A stretch of DNA of 64,000 bases from Actinomycetota bacterium (GTDB lineage Bacteria; Actinomycetota; Actinomycetes; Mycobacteriales; Pseudonocardiaceae): NCBI GenBank assembly GCA_021324675.1, contig JAJPIR010000278.1, positions 62,001 to 126,000 on the forward strand, written 5' to 3'. Within the stretch, counting starts at the first letter, position 1. Every line of letters starts with the position of its first letter. This document shows, one piece after another, positions 1 through 8,874 of this stretch. The position numbers and the translations under genes were made by a program. The notes beneath the pieces were generated by a model. That model was given only the letters and a program-made list of their open reading frames with translations, was not told the DNA's origin and did not search any database.

Positions 1-61
1 GGATCCTGCGGTGAGCGAAGGACACCCGGATCCTGCGGTGAGCGAAGGACACCTGGATCCT
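1..61 (+). repeat. 27-bp in-frame tandem repeat
   Basis: Bases 1-27 and 28-54 are near-identical 27-mers beginning GGATCCTGCGGTGAGCG, and a third, degraded copy starts at 55. The unit is a multiple of three, so it repeats nine residues at the C-terminus of the upstream gene. The array may extend left of the window. Confidence 0.85.
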
Positions 62-85
62 GCTGCGGTGAAAGGAGCTTGCTGA
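2..85 (+). CDS. C-terminal end of an upstream gene (partial)
   Basis: An open frame enters from the left edge at base 2 and ends at the TGA of 83-85. It encodes two nine-residue repeats (DPAVSEGHP, then DPAVSEGHL) followed by DPAAVKGAC. The stop overlaps the next ATG by one base (TGATG), so the two genes are probably translationally coupled. In other bacteria the amidotransferase that follows is paired with the N-acetylglutaminylglutamine synthetase gene, so this tail may belong to that gene, but nothing in these 27 residues proves it. Confidence 0.5.
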   Translation, partial: DPAVSEGHPDPAVSEGHLDPAAVKGAC

Positions 86-1866
86 TGTGCGGTATCGCCG
101 GAGAGATCAGGTTCGACGACGTTCCGGCCGACGTCGATGCGGTTACCACCATGACGGCCGCGCTGCACCGCCGCGGCCCGGATGCCTGGGGCATCCATGC
201 GGGTGGGCGCACCGCGCTCGGTCACCGGAGGCTGAAGATCATCGACCTGTCCGATCGGGCGGTGCAGCCCATGGTCGACCCAGAGCTTGGGCTGACCGTG
301 GTGTTCAACGGCTTGATCTACAACTATCGCCAGCTGCGTGCCGAGCTGCTCGCCGACGGCTACCGCTTTTTCTCGGATTCCGACAGCGAGGTACTGCTCA
401 AGGCCTACCACCGGTGGGGCACTCACTGCGTGGATCGCTTCCTCGGCATGTTCGCCTTCGCGGTACTCGAACGTGACAGCGGGCGCCTGGTGCTGGGCCG
501 GGACCGGCTCGGTATCAAACCGCTGTACCTGGCCCGGACCGGACACCGGTTGCGCTTCGCTTCCACGCTGCCCGCGCTGCTCGCCGCCGGCGGGGTGGAC
601 ACCTCGATCGATCCGGTGGCCTTGCACCACTACCTGAGCTTCCACTCCGTCGTGCCCGCCCCCCGCACGATCCTCGCCGGAGTGGAGAAGCTGCCACCGG
701 CCACGGTCCGCACCGTGCACCCCGACGGCCGCTCCGAGGACCGCTACTACTGGCGTCCGGCGTTCTCCCGCCATGCCGATCTACCCCGGCACCCCGATAT
801 CACCGACTGGCCGGCAGCGGTGCTGGCTGCGCTGCGGTTGGCAGTGGAGCGTCGTATGGTGGCCGACGTCCCGGTGGGCATCCTGCTTTCCGGCGGGATC
901 GACTCCAGCCTGGTGGTGGCACTGCTGGCGGAGGGCGGCCAGCAGCTGCGCACGTTCAGCGTCGGGTTCGAGGCTGCCGGTGGGGAGTCGGGGGACGAAT
1001 TCCAGTACTCCGACCTGGTCGCGGCGCATTTCGGCACCGATCACCAGAAGATCATGATCCCGTCAGATCGTCTCCTGCCGGCGGTGGACGCGGCCATCGA
1101 GGCGATGAGCGAACCGATGGTCAGCCATGACTGTGTCGCTTTTTACCTGCTGGCCGAGGAGGTTTCCCGCTCGGTGACCGTGGTGCAGTCCGGGCAGGGA
1201 GCCGACGAGGTGTTCGCCGGCTACGACTGGTACCCACCGCTGGCCAACGTGCCGCGAGACCGGGCCGCCGCAGCGTACGCGGCGGTGTTTGTCGACCGAC
1301 CGCACACCTCGATGAGCGACTTGCTGGAGCCCGAGTGGCTGGCCGAAAGTGACCACAGCCAGATGTTCATCGACGACCACTTTGCCGCTCCCGGGGCCGA
1401 CACAGCGCTGGATGCGGCGTTACGGCTGGATACGACGATCATGTTGGTCGATGACCCGGTCAAGCGGCTAGACAACATGACCATGGCGTGGGCACTCGAA
1501 GCGCGGGTCCCATTCCTCGATCACGAGCTGGTCGAACTCGCGGCCGCCTGCCCGCCGGAGCTCAAGCTCGCCAGCGGGGGCAAGGGCGTGCTGAAAGCAG
1601 CCAGCCGCGGGGTGGTCCCGGATACGATCATCGATCGGCCCAAGGGGTACTTCCCGGTACCGGCCATCCGTCACCTGTCAGGTTCGTTCCTGGACCGGGT
1701 CCGTGACGCCGTGACCGATCCTGTGGCCAAGGATCGGGGTCTATTCCGCTCGGACTGGTTGCATCGCATGCTTGCCAGTCCCAACACTGAGCGGACAACG
1801 CTGGGATCCAACGCCTTGTGGCAGGTCGCCCTGCTGGAAATGTGGTTGCAGGAAAGGAAGATCTAG
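85..1866 (+). CDS. asnO: N-acetylglutaminylglutamine amidotransferase (asparagine-synthetase-like)
   Basis: This 593-residue glutamine amidotransferase is predicted to amidate the C-terminus of N-acetylglutaminylglutamine, a dipeptide osmolyte. The ATG at 85 is chosen because it puts cysteine at position 2, the class-II glutaminase nucleophile; the earlier TTG at 79 would bury it. AAAGGAG lies at 71-77. The N-terminal half is the Ntn glutaminase domain (MCGIAGE, RRGPDAWG, HRRLKI). The synthetase domain carries the ATP pyrophosphatase loop SGGIDSS near residue 270. Stretches such as GDEFQYSDL, SEPMVSHDC and QSGQGADE resemble the NAGGN subfamily more than ordinary AsnB. Known NAGGN loci pair it with a synthetase and an M42 peptidase; here an S9 peptidase follows directly. 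Confidence 0.85.
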   Translation: MCGIAGEIRFDDVPADVDAVTTMTAALHRRGPDAWGIHAGGRTALGHRRLKIIDLSDRAVQPMVDPELGLTVVFNGLIYNYRQLRAELLADGYRFFSDSDSEVLLKAYHRWGTHCVDRFLGMFAFAVLERDSGRLVLGRDRLGIKPLYLARTGHRLRFASTLPALLAAGGVDTSIDPVALHHYLSFHSVVPAPRTILAGVEKLPPATVRTVHPDGRSEDRYYWRPAFSRHADLPRHPDITDWPAAVLAALRLAVERRMVADVPVGILLSGGIDSSLVVALLAEGGQQLRTFSVGFEAAGGESGDEFQYSDLVAAHFGTDHQKIMIPSDRLLPAVDAAIEAMSEPMVSHDCVAFYLLAEEVSRSVTVVQSGQGADEVFAGYDWYPPLANVPRDRAAAAYAAVFVDRPHTSMSDLLEPEWLAESDHSQMFIDDHFAAPGADTALDAALRLDTTIMLVDDPVKRLDNMTMAWALEARVPFLDHELVELAAACPPELKLASGGKGVLKAASRGVVPDTIIDRPKGYFPVPAIRHLSGSFLDRVRDAVTDPVAKDRGLFRSDWLHRMLASPNTERTTLGSNALWQVALLEMWLQERKI

Positions 1867-3768
1867 GTGGATGCGAGCTCGGAGAGAGCCAGTGACCTTG
1901 CGCGTCGCCGGCGAGACCGGCTCGCTGCTGCGTCACCGGGTCTTGACTGGCTCGCTGCTGCGTCGCCGGGTCTTGACTGGCTCGCTGCCGAGACCTGTAT
2001 CTCGCCGGTGCTGTCCCCCGATGGCCGCACCCTTGCTGTGGTCTCGGACCGGGATGGCGCTCCCCGGGTCTGGCTGACCCCGGTCGCTGAGCCGGGCGCA
2101 CCCGCGCGGCTGGACACCGGCCCGGACTATGTACGGGCGGTCAGTTGGTCACCCGATGGTGAGTGGCTGTGCCTGACGACGGCGGCCAGCGGCGGCGAGC
2201 GGACTGTGGTCCGTGCCCTGCGGCCAGACGGCTCCGATGCCCGCATCGTCGCGGGAACTGCGGCGGGCGTGGCGTCGCTTGGTCCCTGGCAGCCCGGCGG
2301 GCATGTCGTCGGTCTGGTGGAAAGCAGTGCAGGCGACCCAGCCTGGCTTACCGCGTACGCGGTCGACGTGTGCTCCGGACGTCGCCACCCTCTGGTGAGC
2401 GGTTCCGCGGCGGTGGTGTGCACCTTCAGCCACGATGGGCGTTACGCCGTGGTGCGGGTCGGCCGCCGCGGTGCTCGCCGGTTGCTGCTCATTGACACCC
2501 GGGCCAGCAGCTACGTTGAGCTGCTCGGTGCCGATGCCACCGTCGCCGACGCTCGTTTCGCCCCTGACAGCCGGATGATTTACCTGCATACCGACGCCGG
2601 TCGCGAGTTCGCCGCGCTGCTGGCGCTGCCTCGAGTGGCCGCTGGCTATACCGATGCTGCCCAACTGGTGGCCGCACGCGAGGGCGTCGAGCTGGACGGG
2701 TTTGCCCTCGAGCCCACTGGCCGCGCGATCCTCGCGGTGTGGAACGTCGACGGGCGCAGCGAGCTGGAGCTCATTGACCTGGCTGGAGGGCAGCATCGGG
2801 TATTGCCGCCTCCGGCCGAGGTGGTGACGGGCTGCGCCTTCGCCCAGGACGGTGGGTCGCTCGTTCTCGCCGTGGAATCCAGTGCCGAACCACCGCACGT
2901 TCTGCGCTACCCGCTGCACCCGGCTGAGCCGATGCGGATGGCTCCGTCATCGGCTGCCCCGTGGCCGCTGGATGCGCCAGCCCGGCCAGAGATACACCGC
3001 TGGCAGGCCCGAGACGGTCTGCGGCTATCCGGGTGGCTTTACCGGCCAGCCGGGGCCTTGGGGCCGGTGCCCACCCTGATCTGGTTGCACGGCGGTCCGG
3101 AGGCGCAGGAGCGGCCCGTTTTCAACCCGCTCTATCAAGCGTTGGTCAGCCACGGCGTCGCGGTATTCGCGCCCAACGTGCGCGGTTCATCAGGCTTTGG
3201 GCACCGGTTCGTCAATGCGGACATCGGCCATCTTCGGTTCGCCGCGATCGATGATGTCGCCGATTCGGTTCGGTACTTGGTGGACGCCGGGCTCGCCGAT
3301 CCCGGCGCGATTGGCTGCGGCGGCCGCTCCTACGGTGGTTACCTCACCCTTGCCGCGATGGTGGCTTATCCCACGCTATTCCGGGTCGGCATCGACGTGT
3401 GCGGTATTTCAGATTTTCACACGTTTTTCGCGCATACCGAGCCATGGATCGCTGCCGCGGCAGTGACCAAATACGGGGATCCACGACGGGATGCGCAACT
3501 TCTGCGTGAGCTGTCGCCGATCCACAGCATCGGGCAGCTGAGGGCTCCGCTCCTGGTGGTGCACGGCGCGTACGACACCAATGTACCGATCATTGAGGCC
3601 GAGCAACTCGTCGCAGCACTACGCGACCATGGCGCCTCCCCTGGCTACCTGGTGCTGGACGGCGACGGGCACGAAATTCTCAGTACTGCTAACCGGGCGG
3701 TGTTCGTGCGGGAAACCGTGCATTGGCTGACCGCTCATCTGCTTGGCATCACCGAGCGCAGCGCCTGA
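1867..3768 (+). CDS. S9-family prolyl oligopeptidase-like serine peptidase
   Basis: This 633-residue protein has a beta-propeller-like N-terminal half with repeated SPDG-type blades (LSPDGR, WSPDGE, FAPDSR) and a C-terminal alpha/beta hydrolase domain. The catalytic triad is visible: Ser488 in GGRSYGGY, Asp570 in HGAYDTNVP and His602 in DGDGHE. The GTG start directly abuts the stop of the amidotransferase, so the two genes form one transcription unit. A dipeptide-cleaving role in osmolyte turnover would fit, but that is inference. The N-terminus contains a ten-residue tandem duplication (LAAASPGLDW, encoded at 1921-1980). No signal peptide is seen, so it is probably cytoplasmic. Confidence 0.88.
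   Translation: MDASSERASDLARRRRDRLAAASPGLDWLAAASPGLDWLAAETCISPVLSPDGRTLAVVSDRDGAPRVWLTPVAEPGAPARLDTGPDYVRAVSWSPDGEWLCLTTAASGGERTVVRALRPDGSDARIVAGTAAGVASLGPWQPGGHVVGLVESSAGDPAWLTAYAVDVCSGRRHPLVSGSAAVVCTFSHDGRYAVVRVGRRGARRLLLIDTRASSYVELLGADATVADARFAPDSRMIYLHTDAGREFAALLALPRVAAGYTDAAQLVAAREGVELDGFALEPTGRAILAVWNVDGRSELELIDLAGGQHRVLPPPAEVVTGCAFAQDGGSLVLAVESSAEPPHVLRYPLHPAEPMRMAPSSAAPWPLDAPARPEIHRWQARDGLRLSGWLYRPAGALGPVPTLIWLHGGPEAQERPVFNPLYQALVSHGVAVFAPNVRGSSGFGHRFVNADIGHLRFAAIDDVADSVRYLVDAGLADPGAIGCGGRSYGGYLTLAAMVAYPTLFRVGIDVCGISDFHTFFAHTEPWIAAAAVTKYGDPRRDAQLLRELSPIHSIGQLRAPLLVVHGAYDTNVPIIEAEQLVAALRDHGASPGYLVLDGDGHEILSTANRAVFVRETVHWLTAHLLGITERSA
1921..1988 (+). repeat. 30-bp in-frame tandem duplication
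   Basis: Bases 1921-1950 and 1951-1980 differ at one position, and a partial third copy runs to 1988. The unit begins CTCGCTGCTGCGTC. It adds ten residues (LAAASPGLDW) near the N-terminus of the S9 peptidase without breaking the frame. Confidence 0.9.
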
Positions 3769-3868
3769 TCCCGGACGGTTGCCGTTACAATTCGTGGTTA
3801 ATTCTTCACTAACAGGATTGCGTTACAGAATTGTTACCCCTGTGAAAACGCTGCGGTGCGGTGCTTGG

Positions 3869-4324
3869 ATGTCCGTTATTGGACATGTGAGTATCGAAGG
3901 CGTGAAGGTGTCACCAGCCGACGTCGCCAAGATTCCTGCGGGCAATCTGCGGGTCTCGCGGGCCGAGTTTGTCGCGCTGTGGCAGGCAGCGGAGCAGTGT
4001 CACGACGAGCAGCTGCGGCGCGGTGTACCCGACTGGTACGGCGCCGGCGTGGTGGAAACCTGCCGCTGGTTGGCGATCGTGGAGCCGAAGACCGAACCGT
4101 GGCACCTCGCACCGTCGCCGGTAACGCGACGGACCCAGGTCGCCTACGGCGATTTGATAGAGGCGGAATGTCACGTTGCAGGGCAACTGGCGGGGAGCCG
4201 CCCGCTGCCTGCCCGGCTGCGCAGCCGCCCGGGATGGATCGAAGGCGTGGTGGCGACGTTGAACTGGGCATGGCGACGCCACGGAAGCCCGCCGCTGGAT
4301 ACCAGGCGCTTCGCCTGGGGCTGA
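3869..4324 (+). CDS. conserved hypothetical protein
   Basis: The frame encodes about 150 residues rich in Trp and charged residues (SRAEFVALW, GVPDWYGAGVV, RWLAIVEPKTEPWH, ATLNWAWRRHG). The composition and codon use look like a real actinobacterial gene, but I recognise no family with confidence. ATG 3869 is a reasonable start; GTG 3842 and GTG 3902 are alternatives and no strong ribosome site decides. It faces the next gene convergently with 22 bases between stops. The last codons carry one copy of a 13-bp direct repeat that is repeated after the stop. Confidence 0.6.
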   Translation: MSVIGHVSIEGVKVSPADVAKIPAGNLRVSRAEFVALWQAAEQCHDEQLRRGVPDWYGAGVVETCRWLAIVEPKTEPWHLAPSPVTRRTQVAYGDLIEAECHVAGQLAGSRPLPARLRSRPGWIEGVVATLNWAWRRHGSPPLDTRRFAWG

Positions 4325-4339
4325 TCGCGCTTCGCCTGG
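4306..4339 (+). repeat. 13-bp direct repeat straddling a stop codon
   Basis: GCGCTTCGCCTGG occurs at 4306-4318 and again at 4327-4339, on either side of the TGA at 4322-4324. It looks like a local duplication of the gene end. Confidence 0.7.
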
Positions 4340-4346
4340 TCGCGCG

Positions 4347-4838
4347 CTAGTCGTCCGTCGCGAAGGCTCGCCGCGCCGCAGCCCGCCGCACCACCTCAAG
4401 GCGCCGCCGCTGATCTTCCGCCCGGTCGAGGAGCTTTTGCAGGTCAACGGTGGCGAGATGCGGGTAGGAGGAGGCGACCTCGCTGAGAGCCAGCCAGAGG
4501 CAACGCTTACCTTCCACTCCCAGGGCCAGGGTTTCGGCCTGCAGCATCCGGCTCAGGTACGGACTTCCGGTGCGAGGCTCCGCGATTGCCAGCCGGTGGG
4601 CCTTTTCCGCCACCCACCCTGCGGCCTGCTTGATGGGATGGTCAGTGGCGCCCATCGCCTCGAGCAGATCCCGCAGCGTGTTGAGGTCCTCTTCGATCTC
4701 TTCCGGTAGCCGGCCGAGCACTTCGGCCTCCGGTTCTCCCTGGATCTCGTCGTGAAGCTGACGAGCCATCTCCACGCCAGCGTTGGCGCCACCCAGGTGG
4801 TCGTTGAGATACGTGCTCAGTTGCTCGTTTGCCGTCAT
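4347..4838 (-). CDS. conserved hypothetical helical protein
   Basis: This 163-residue, acidic and mostly alpha-helical protein has no membrane segment or signal peptide (MTANEQLSTYLNDHLGG, RQLHDEIQGEPEAE, LEAMGATDHP). The start at 4838 is chosen because GGAG lies nine bases upstream; the longer reading from 4868 lacks a site. A four-helix, ferritin-like fold is possible from helix spacing, but no metal ligands are obvious. It lies directly downstream of the paired inverted repeats at 4875-4936, which may control it. I do not assign a function. Confidence 0.7.
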   Translation of the reverse strand: MTANEQLSTYLNDHLGGANAGVEMARQLHDEIQGEPEAEVLGRLPEEIEEDLNTLRDLLEAMGATDHPIKQAAGWVAEKAHRLAIAEPRTGSPYLSRMLQAETLALGVEGKRCLWLALSEVASSYPHLATVDLQKLLDRAEDQRRRLEVVRRAAARRAFATDD

Positions 4839-4874
4839 GAACGCTGTCTCCAAAGTTGGGCGACTCAAACTACT

Positions 4875-4936
4875 GCAGTCTGGATGCAGAATGCTGTTTG
4901 AGAGGCCTCGATAAGTGCAGTCTGCATCCAGACTGC
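4875..4936 (-). promoter_or_regulatory. pair of operator-like dyads
   Basis: GCAGTCTGGATGCAGA at 4875-4890 has its exact reverse complement at 4921-4936, giving a 16-bp perfect inverted repeat. The right arm also sits inside a smaller dyad at 4917-4936 (GCAGTCTG, CATC, CAGACTGC). Read as direct repeats, the two sites share GCAGTCTG-4 nt-CAGA and start 42 bp apart, about four helical turns. The region lies upstream of the hypothetical gene ending at 4347 and after the stop of the F420-type gene, so it could be an operator pair, a terminator or both. Confidence 0.55.
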
Positions 4937-4973
4937 GGTAGAGGTCGGATTTTGCTACTGCCCAACCCGGACG

Positions 4974-5954
4974 TTAGGTGAACTCGGCGCGCATCGCGGG
5001 CAGCAGCTTGTCCTGGGCGTAGTCGAAAAATGGCTCCTGGTGCTGCGGCGCGCCGCCGATCTGTACCAGCGCGAGGTGGGTGAATCCCGCCTCGGCGAAG
5101 GATCGGGCTGCCGCAACATGTGCCTCGACGTCAGGCCCGCAGGAGATGTTGTCGGCGACGTCGTCCGGTCGAACGAACTGCGTCGCGGCGGCGAATCCGG
5201 CAGTGGAGGGCATCTCGGCGTTGACCTTCCAGCCTCCGGCGAACCAACGGAACTGCTCGTGGGCCCGAGCGATCGCAGCCTGCCGATCAGTGTCGAAGCA
5301 GATCGGCAACTGGCCGATCCGGCGGCTGGTGCGCTTTCCGGGGCGCGCGGCGTCCCACATTTTGACCAACTCGGCGTTCGGCTCGACGGCGACCATGTCG
5401 TCGGCCAGCGGGGCGAACAACTCGCACGACTCAGCACCAGACACTGCGATGGCGATCGGCACCCGCTGCGCCGGCAGATCCCACAGCTTCGCCGAGTCGA
5501 CGTGGTAGAAGGGGCTGCGTCTGGTCACATAGCCGCCGTCGAAGAGCGCACTGATGATGTGCACCGCCTCGACGAGCATCTCGTGGCGCACTGAGACCGG
5601 CGGCCAGCCGTGCACTACCACGTGCTCGTTGAGGTTCTCTCCCGATCCCAGGCCCAGGGTGAACCGGTTGTCCGACAGCAGCCCCATCGTGGCCGCTTGC
5701 TGGGCTACCACGGTGGGGTGGTACCGCATGCTCGGGCAGGTCACATAGGTCATCAGCTCGACTCGTTCGGTCGCGTGCGCAACCGCGCCCAGCACGGTCC
5801 ATGCATTTGGTGCGTGGCCCTGCGCGTCCAACCACGGGAAGTAATGATCACTGCAGACCTCGAAGGTGAATCCAGCCTGCTCGGCGGCCACCGCGTAGCG
5901 CACCAGGTCGTTCGGCCCCGATTGCTCGGTCATCAGGGTGTATCCGATCTCCAT
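4974..5954 (-). CDS. LLM-class F420-dependent oxidoreductase (G6PDH-like family)
   Basis: This 326-residue luciferase-like enzyme is predicted to use coenzyme F420 for hydride transfer. Family features include an N-terminal beta strand (MEIGYTLM), SDHYFPWLDAQGHAP, the SGENLNEHVV segment typical of the F420-dependent G6PDH-related group, and a C-terminal RPDDVADNISCGPD. Its substrate is unknown; many members do not oxidise glucose 6-phosphate. The start at 5954 has GGAG six bases upstream. It is divergent from the SDR gene at 6079, and the 124 bp between them should hold both promoters. Confidence 0.85.
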   Translation of the reverse strand: MEIGYTLMTEQSGPNDLVRYAVAAEQAGFTFEVCSDHYFPWLDAQGHAPNAWTVLGAVAHATERVELMTYVTCPSMRYHPTVVAQQAATMGLLSDNRFTLGLGSGENLNEHVVVHGWPPVSVRHEMLVEAVHIISALFDGGYVTRRSPFYHVDSAKLWDLPAQRVPIAIAVSGAESCELFAPLADDMVAVEPNAELVKMWDAARPGKRTSRRIGQLPICFDTDRQAAIARAHEQFRWFAGGWKVNAEMPSTAGFAAATQFVRPDDVADNISCGPDVEAHVAAARSFAEAGFTHLALVQIGGAPQHQEPFFDYAQDKLLPAMRAEFT

Positions 5955-6078
5955 GCCGCACTCCATCCCCCGGCGATAAGTCACGTGACATTGTCGGTGA
6001 CGCTGCGGTGGATGTCCTGCTGGCGAGATGATCTCCAGGTAGCGTGCTGCTGGCTGCCATCGCAGGCACTATGGGGTT

Positions 6079-6810
6079 GTGCAGCGATGGGATCCAGCAG
6101 GCAAGATTGTGATCGCCACCGGGGCGTCCTCGGGGATCGGTGCGGCGACAGCGCGGCTGCTGCATCAAGTCGGTGCGCATCCCGTCCTGGCGGCCCGCCG
6201 TGGTGACCGGCTGGAAGGTCTGAGTAGCGAACTCGCCGGCGCGCTGGCGGTGCCTACCGATGTCACCGACCGTGCGGCGATCCAGCGGTTGGTCGAGGCG
6301 ACGTTGGACCGGCACGGTCGCATCGACGGGCTGGTCAACAACGCCGGTGTCAGCCTGTACGGGCGTCTGGATGAGCTGGACCTTGACGAGTTCACCCGCG
6401 TACTGGCCCTCAACGTGGTCAGCATCGTGGCCATGACACAGGCCGTCTTGCCGGCGATGCGGGCTCAACGGTCCGGCCGGATGGTCAACATCAGCTCGGG
6501 CACCACGCGAATGGTGCCGCCGGGTGTGGGCGGATATGCCGCGACGAAGTCTGCGGTCAACATGCTGACGTTGGTTTCCCGCAAGGAACTGGAGGCTGAC
6601 GGCATCGTGGTGTCGCTGGTGTTGCCGTCGATCACGGGGACCGAGTTCGGCGATGGCCGCTACCAGGTGGGCAAGGAAGCTCGGCCGGGGATGGTCGCGC
6701 ACCGGCCCGAGTACGTAGCCCAGGTGATCCTGCGCGCATTGCGCACGGGTGAGGAGCGCATCGACATACCCCACGGCGCAGAACAACCTGAGCTCACCAC
6801 CGTGCCGTAG
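6079..6810 (+). CDS. short-chain dehydrogenase/reductase (SDR)
   Basis: This 243-residue classical SDR is an NAD(P)-dependent oxidoreductase of unknown substrate. It has the TGASSGIG cofactor-binding motif near residue 14, NNAG in the central strand, the catalytic serine in ISSGT, and YAATK as the catalytic Tyr-Lys pair. The GTG start at 6079 gives the usual family length. It is divergent from the F420-type gene, so the two redox enzymes may be co-regulated. Confidence 0.9.
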   Translation: MQRWDPAGKIVIATGASSGIGAATARLLHQVGAHPVLAARRGDRLEGLSSELAGALAVPTDVTDRAAIQRLVEATLDRHGRIDGLVNNAGVSLYGRLDELDLDEFTRVLALNVVSIVAMTQAVLPAMRAQRSGRMVNISSGTTRMVPPGVGGYAATKSAVNMLTLVSRKELEADGIVVSLVLPSITGTEFGDGRYQVGKEARPGMVAHRPEYVAQVILRALRTGEERIDIPHGAEQPELTTVP

Positions 6811-6828
6811 ATTCTGCTCGCGGTCCTT

Positions 6829-7266
6829 TCAGTGGGAATCGCTACGGGTTACGGGCATGAGACCGAGCTGGGTGAACAGGTCGAATCGATCGAAGGAAAT
6901 GCGCGAGACCATAAACTTGTTGTGATGAATGGTGTGAACCTGAATGACCGGCAGGCATGTGTGCCGGCCGGTGGCCGGAATCTGTCTGCCGTTGGCAAGC
7001 GGCAGGGCGCCGGTGTGAGTGGCCTCGATGGTCAGCTGGGCGTAAGCCCGGTCACCCGCGCCGAAGATATCCTTGATCGTGCCCTTGTTGTCTGCGAAGG
7101 CGCCCTGCCAGAGCTCCCAGAATTTTTCAACCCCTGACAGGCCGTGCACGATCGTCCCATCCGGCCCGACAATCTTCGAGTCCTCGGTAAAATTTTCGAG
7201 AAATGCTTTCTTGTCTTTTCTGTTCCACTCGTCCACGCTTTTTTGAACGAGTTCGATAACGCTCAT
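6829..7266 (-). CDS. SnoaL-like/NTF2-fold protein
   Basis: This 145-residue protein has the alpha+beta cone pattern of the SnoaL/NTF2 superfamily: an N-terminal helix (ELVQKSVDEWNRKD), FLENFTEDSKIVGPDG, the helix EKFWELWQGAF and a run of long beta strands. Members act as small cyclases, isomerases or ligand-binding proteins, so the substrate cannot be read from the sequence. AGGAG lies five bases before the ATG. It has more Lys and a lower GC than its neighbours, which may mark acquired DNA. Its end converges with the SDR gene. Confidence 0.8.
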   Translation of the reverse strand: MSVIELVQKSVDEWNRKDKKAFLENFTEDSKIVGPDGTIVHGLSGVEKFWELWQGAFADNKGTIKDIFGAGDRAYAQLTIEATHTGALPLANGRQIPATGRHTCLPVIQVHTIHHNKFMVSRISFDRFDLFTQLGLMPVTRSDSH

Positions 7267-7587
7267 GATGCTCCTGTTCGGTAGCTATGTGCGCTCCGGT
7301 CAGCTGTATGAGCCTCGCGGAGCGGCGCTGGCTTACACCGACCAAGAGTCGCGGTGACCGGCGGTTAATACCCTTGCTACAAGATTTTCCGGTTTGTCGC
7401 CGATCGTGTTGCCATCCTGCGATGGCGTGGCCTGCTCGTTCTTCCCGGCGCACCGAGGGCAACGACTCAATCCTGGAGTAAAGAGTTCGTGCCGTGGTGG
7501 GAGGAGCTTGCCGTCAGGATTGGCCACGCTGTCGGGTTGGCCACGTTGTCGCCCGAGATTGTCAGAGTCCTGCTCTACAGTCGGGCT
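7267..7587. other. intergenic stretch, no gene supported
   Basis: These 321 bp lie between the divergent SnoaL-like gene and the 13E12 relic, and should hold the SnoaL promoter. In the frame of the relic the reading is open back to 7489, but those extra residues do not look like the family N-terminus. I see no clear RNA or repeat. Confidence 0.4.
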
Positions 7588-8822
7588 ATGTCGGTGGCGC
7601 CGGTGTGGCAAAGCAGTGATGAACAGCTGCTTGCCGATCTGGGTGCGCTGGAAACCCCATTGCATGCCACGTGGGCGCAGATGTTGGCAGTCGTTGGAGA
7701 AATCGATTCCCGTGGTATTGCCACGGCTAAGGGGTACGGGTCCACGGCCGAGCTGGTGCGAGCCGTCGCGCGCGTGCCGCGGAGTGAGGCGCGGGCGCGA
7801 GTCGACGCCGCGGCTGATGTCCTACCGACCCGTGGACTGGATGGCGCGTCGTTGGAATCGCGACTTCCCGAGACCGCGGTTGCAGTGGCGAGCATGCCAT
7901 CGGCGCGGCGGATGTGGCGGTGATTCGCTCCGTCATGATGCGCATCCCGACGCATATCGACACCCAACAGCGCGTGCAGGTTGAGGCCGAGTTGGCCCGG
8001 CAGGCCCGCATTCTGGATGCGAGCCAGCTGGCAGTGTTGGGCAGACGGATGCTGGCCTACCTCGATCAAGACGGCCGGCCGCCGAAGGACCAGCCGGAGG
8101 CCCGCCGCCATCTGCGTTGGCATGACCGTGACGGCGGCTATGAGCTGAGCGGATGGCTCGACCGGGAAGCCGCCGAAATCCTGCGGTCGGCGCTGAGCCC
8201 GCTGGCCGCGCCGCGACCCACCACCGACGTCGAAGTCGACCTGCGCACCGCAGCCCAGCGCGACGCCGACGCTCTTGTCGACCTGGCCCAGCGCGCCTTG
8301 GACAGCGGGGAACTTCCCACCGAAGGTGGCCAGTGCCCCGCATGTTGTCGTCACAGTCAGCTTGCCCGTGCTCCAGGGCCGCATCGGCTCCGCATTGATG
8401 GCGCTCGGTGGCCCGATCAACGCCGAGACCGCACGCCGCATCGCCTGCGACGCCGAAATCATCCCGGTGGTGCTGGGCTCCGTGGTGAACCGCTCGACGT
8501 CGGGCGTGCCAGCCGCATCGTGCCGGCAGCGATTCGCCGTTCGGTGATCCTGCGCGACGGCGGCTGCGCCTTTCCTGGCTGTGCTGTCCCGGCCCGCTGG
8601 TGCGACATTCATCACGTTGTTCATTGGGCCCAGGGAGGAGCTACCCGCCTCACCAACTGTGTGGCACTCTGCGGCCGTCACCACCGACTGCTGCACCATT
8701 CCGACTGGCGCATCGACATGACCGGCGGCATTCCGCAATTCCACCCACCACCCTGGCTGGGTGGATCCCCGCGCCGCAATCCAGTCCATGCCGTACCGGC
8801 GCTCATCCGAATCCGCGAGTAA
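7588..8822 (+). pseudogene. 13E12-type DUF222/HNH endonuclease relic, frameshifted
   Basis: Together the fragments give a full-length DUF222 protein with a C-terminal HNH nuclease domain, a multicopy actinobacterial family. The first frame (SDEQLLADLGALETP onward) ends at a TGA at 7921. The expected continuation EHAIGAADVAVI is in the frame starting near 7893. A second shift lies near 8330-8337, where APHVVVTVSLPVLQG moves to another frame, and a third near 8485 returns to GEPLDVGRASRIV. The HNH signature (CAFPGC, CDIHHVVHWAQGG, NCVALCGRHH) is intact. Three shifts argue for a decayed copy rather than programmed frameshifting. Confidence 0.88.
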
Positions 8823-8848
8823 CCGAAGCGCGCGAGTAACCGAAGCGC
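8815..8848 (+). repeat. 17-bp tandem duplication over a stop codon
   Basis: GCGAGTAACCGAAGCGC occurs at 8815-8831 and again at 8832-8848. The first copy contains the TAA that ends the 13E12 relic. Confidence 0.9.
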
Positions 8849-8874
8849 GGGCATCCCCAGCGATATGCCGTTCG

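Noticed and set aside
7588-8822. Programmed frameshifting in the 13E12 gene
   Set aside because: Three separate shifts without slippery sequences fit decay better.
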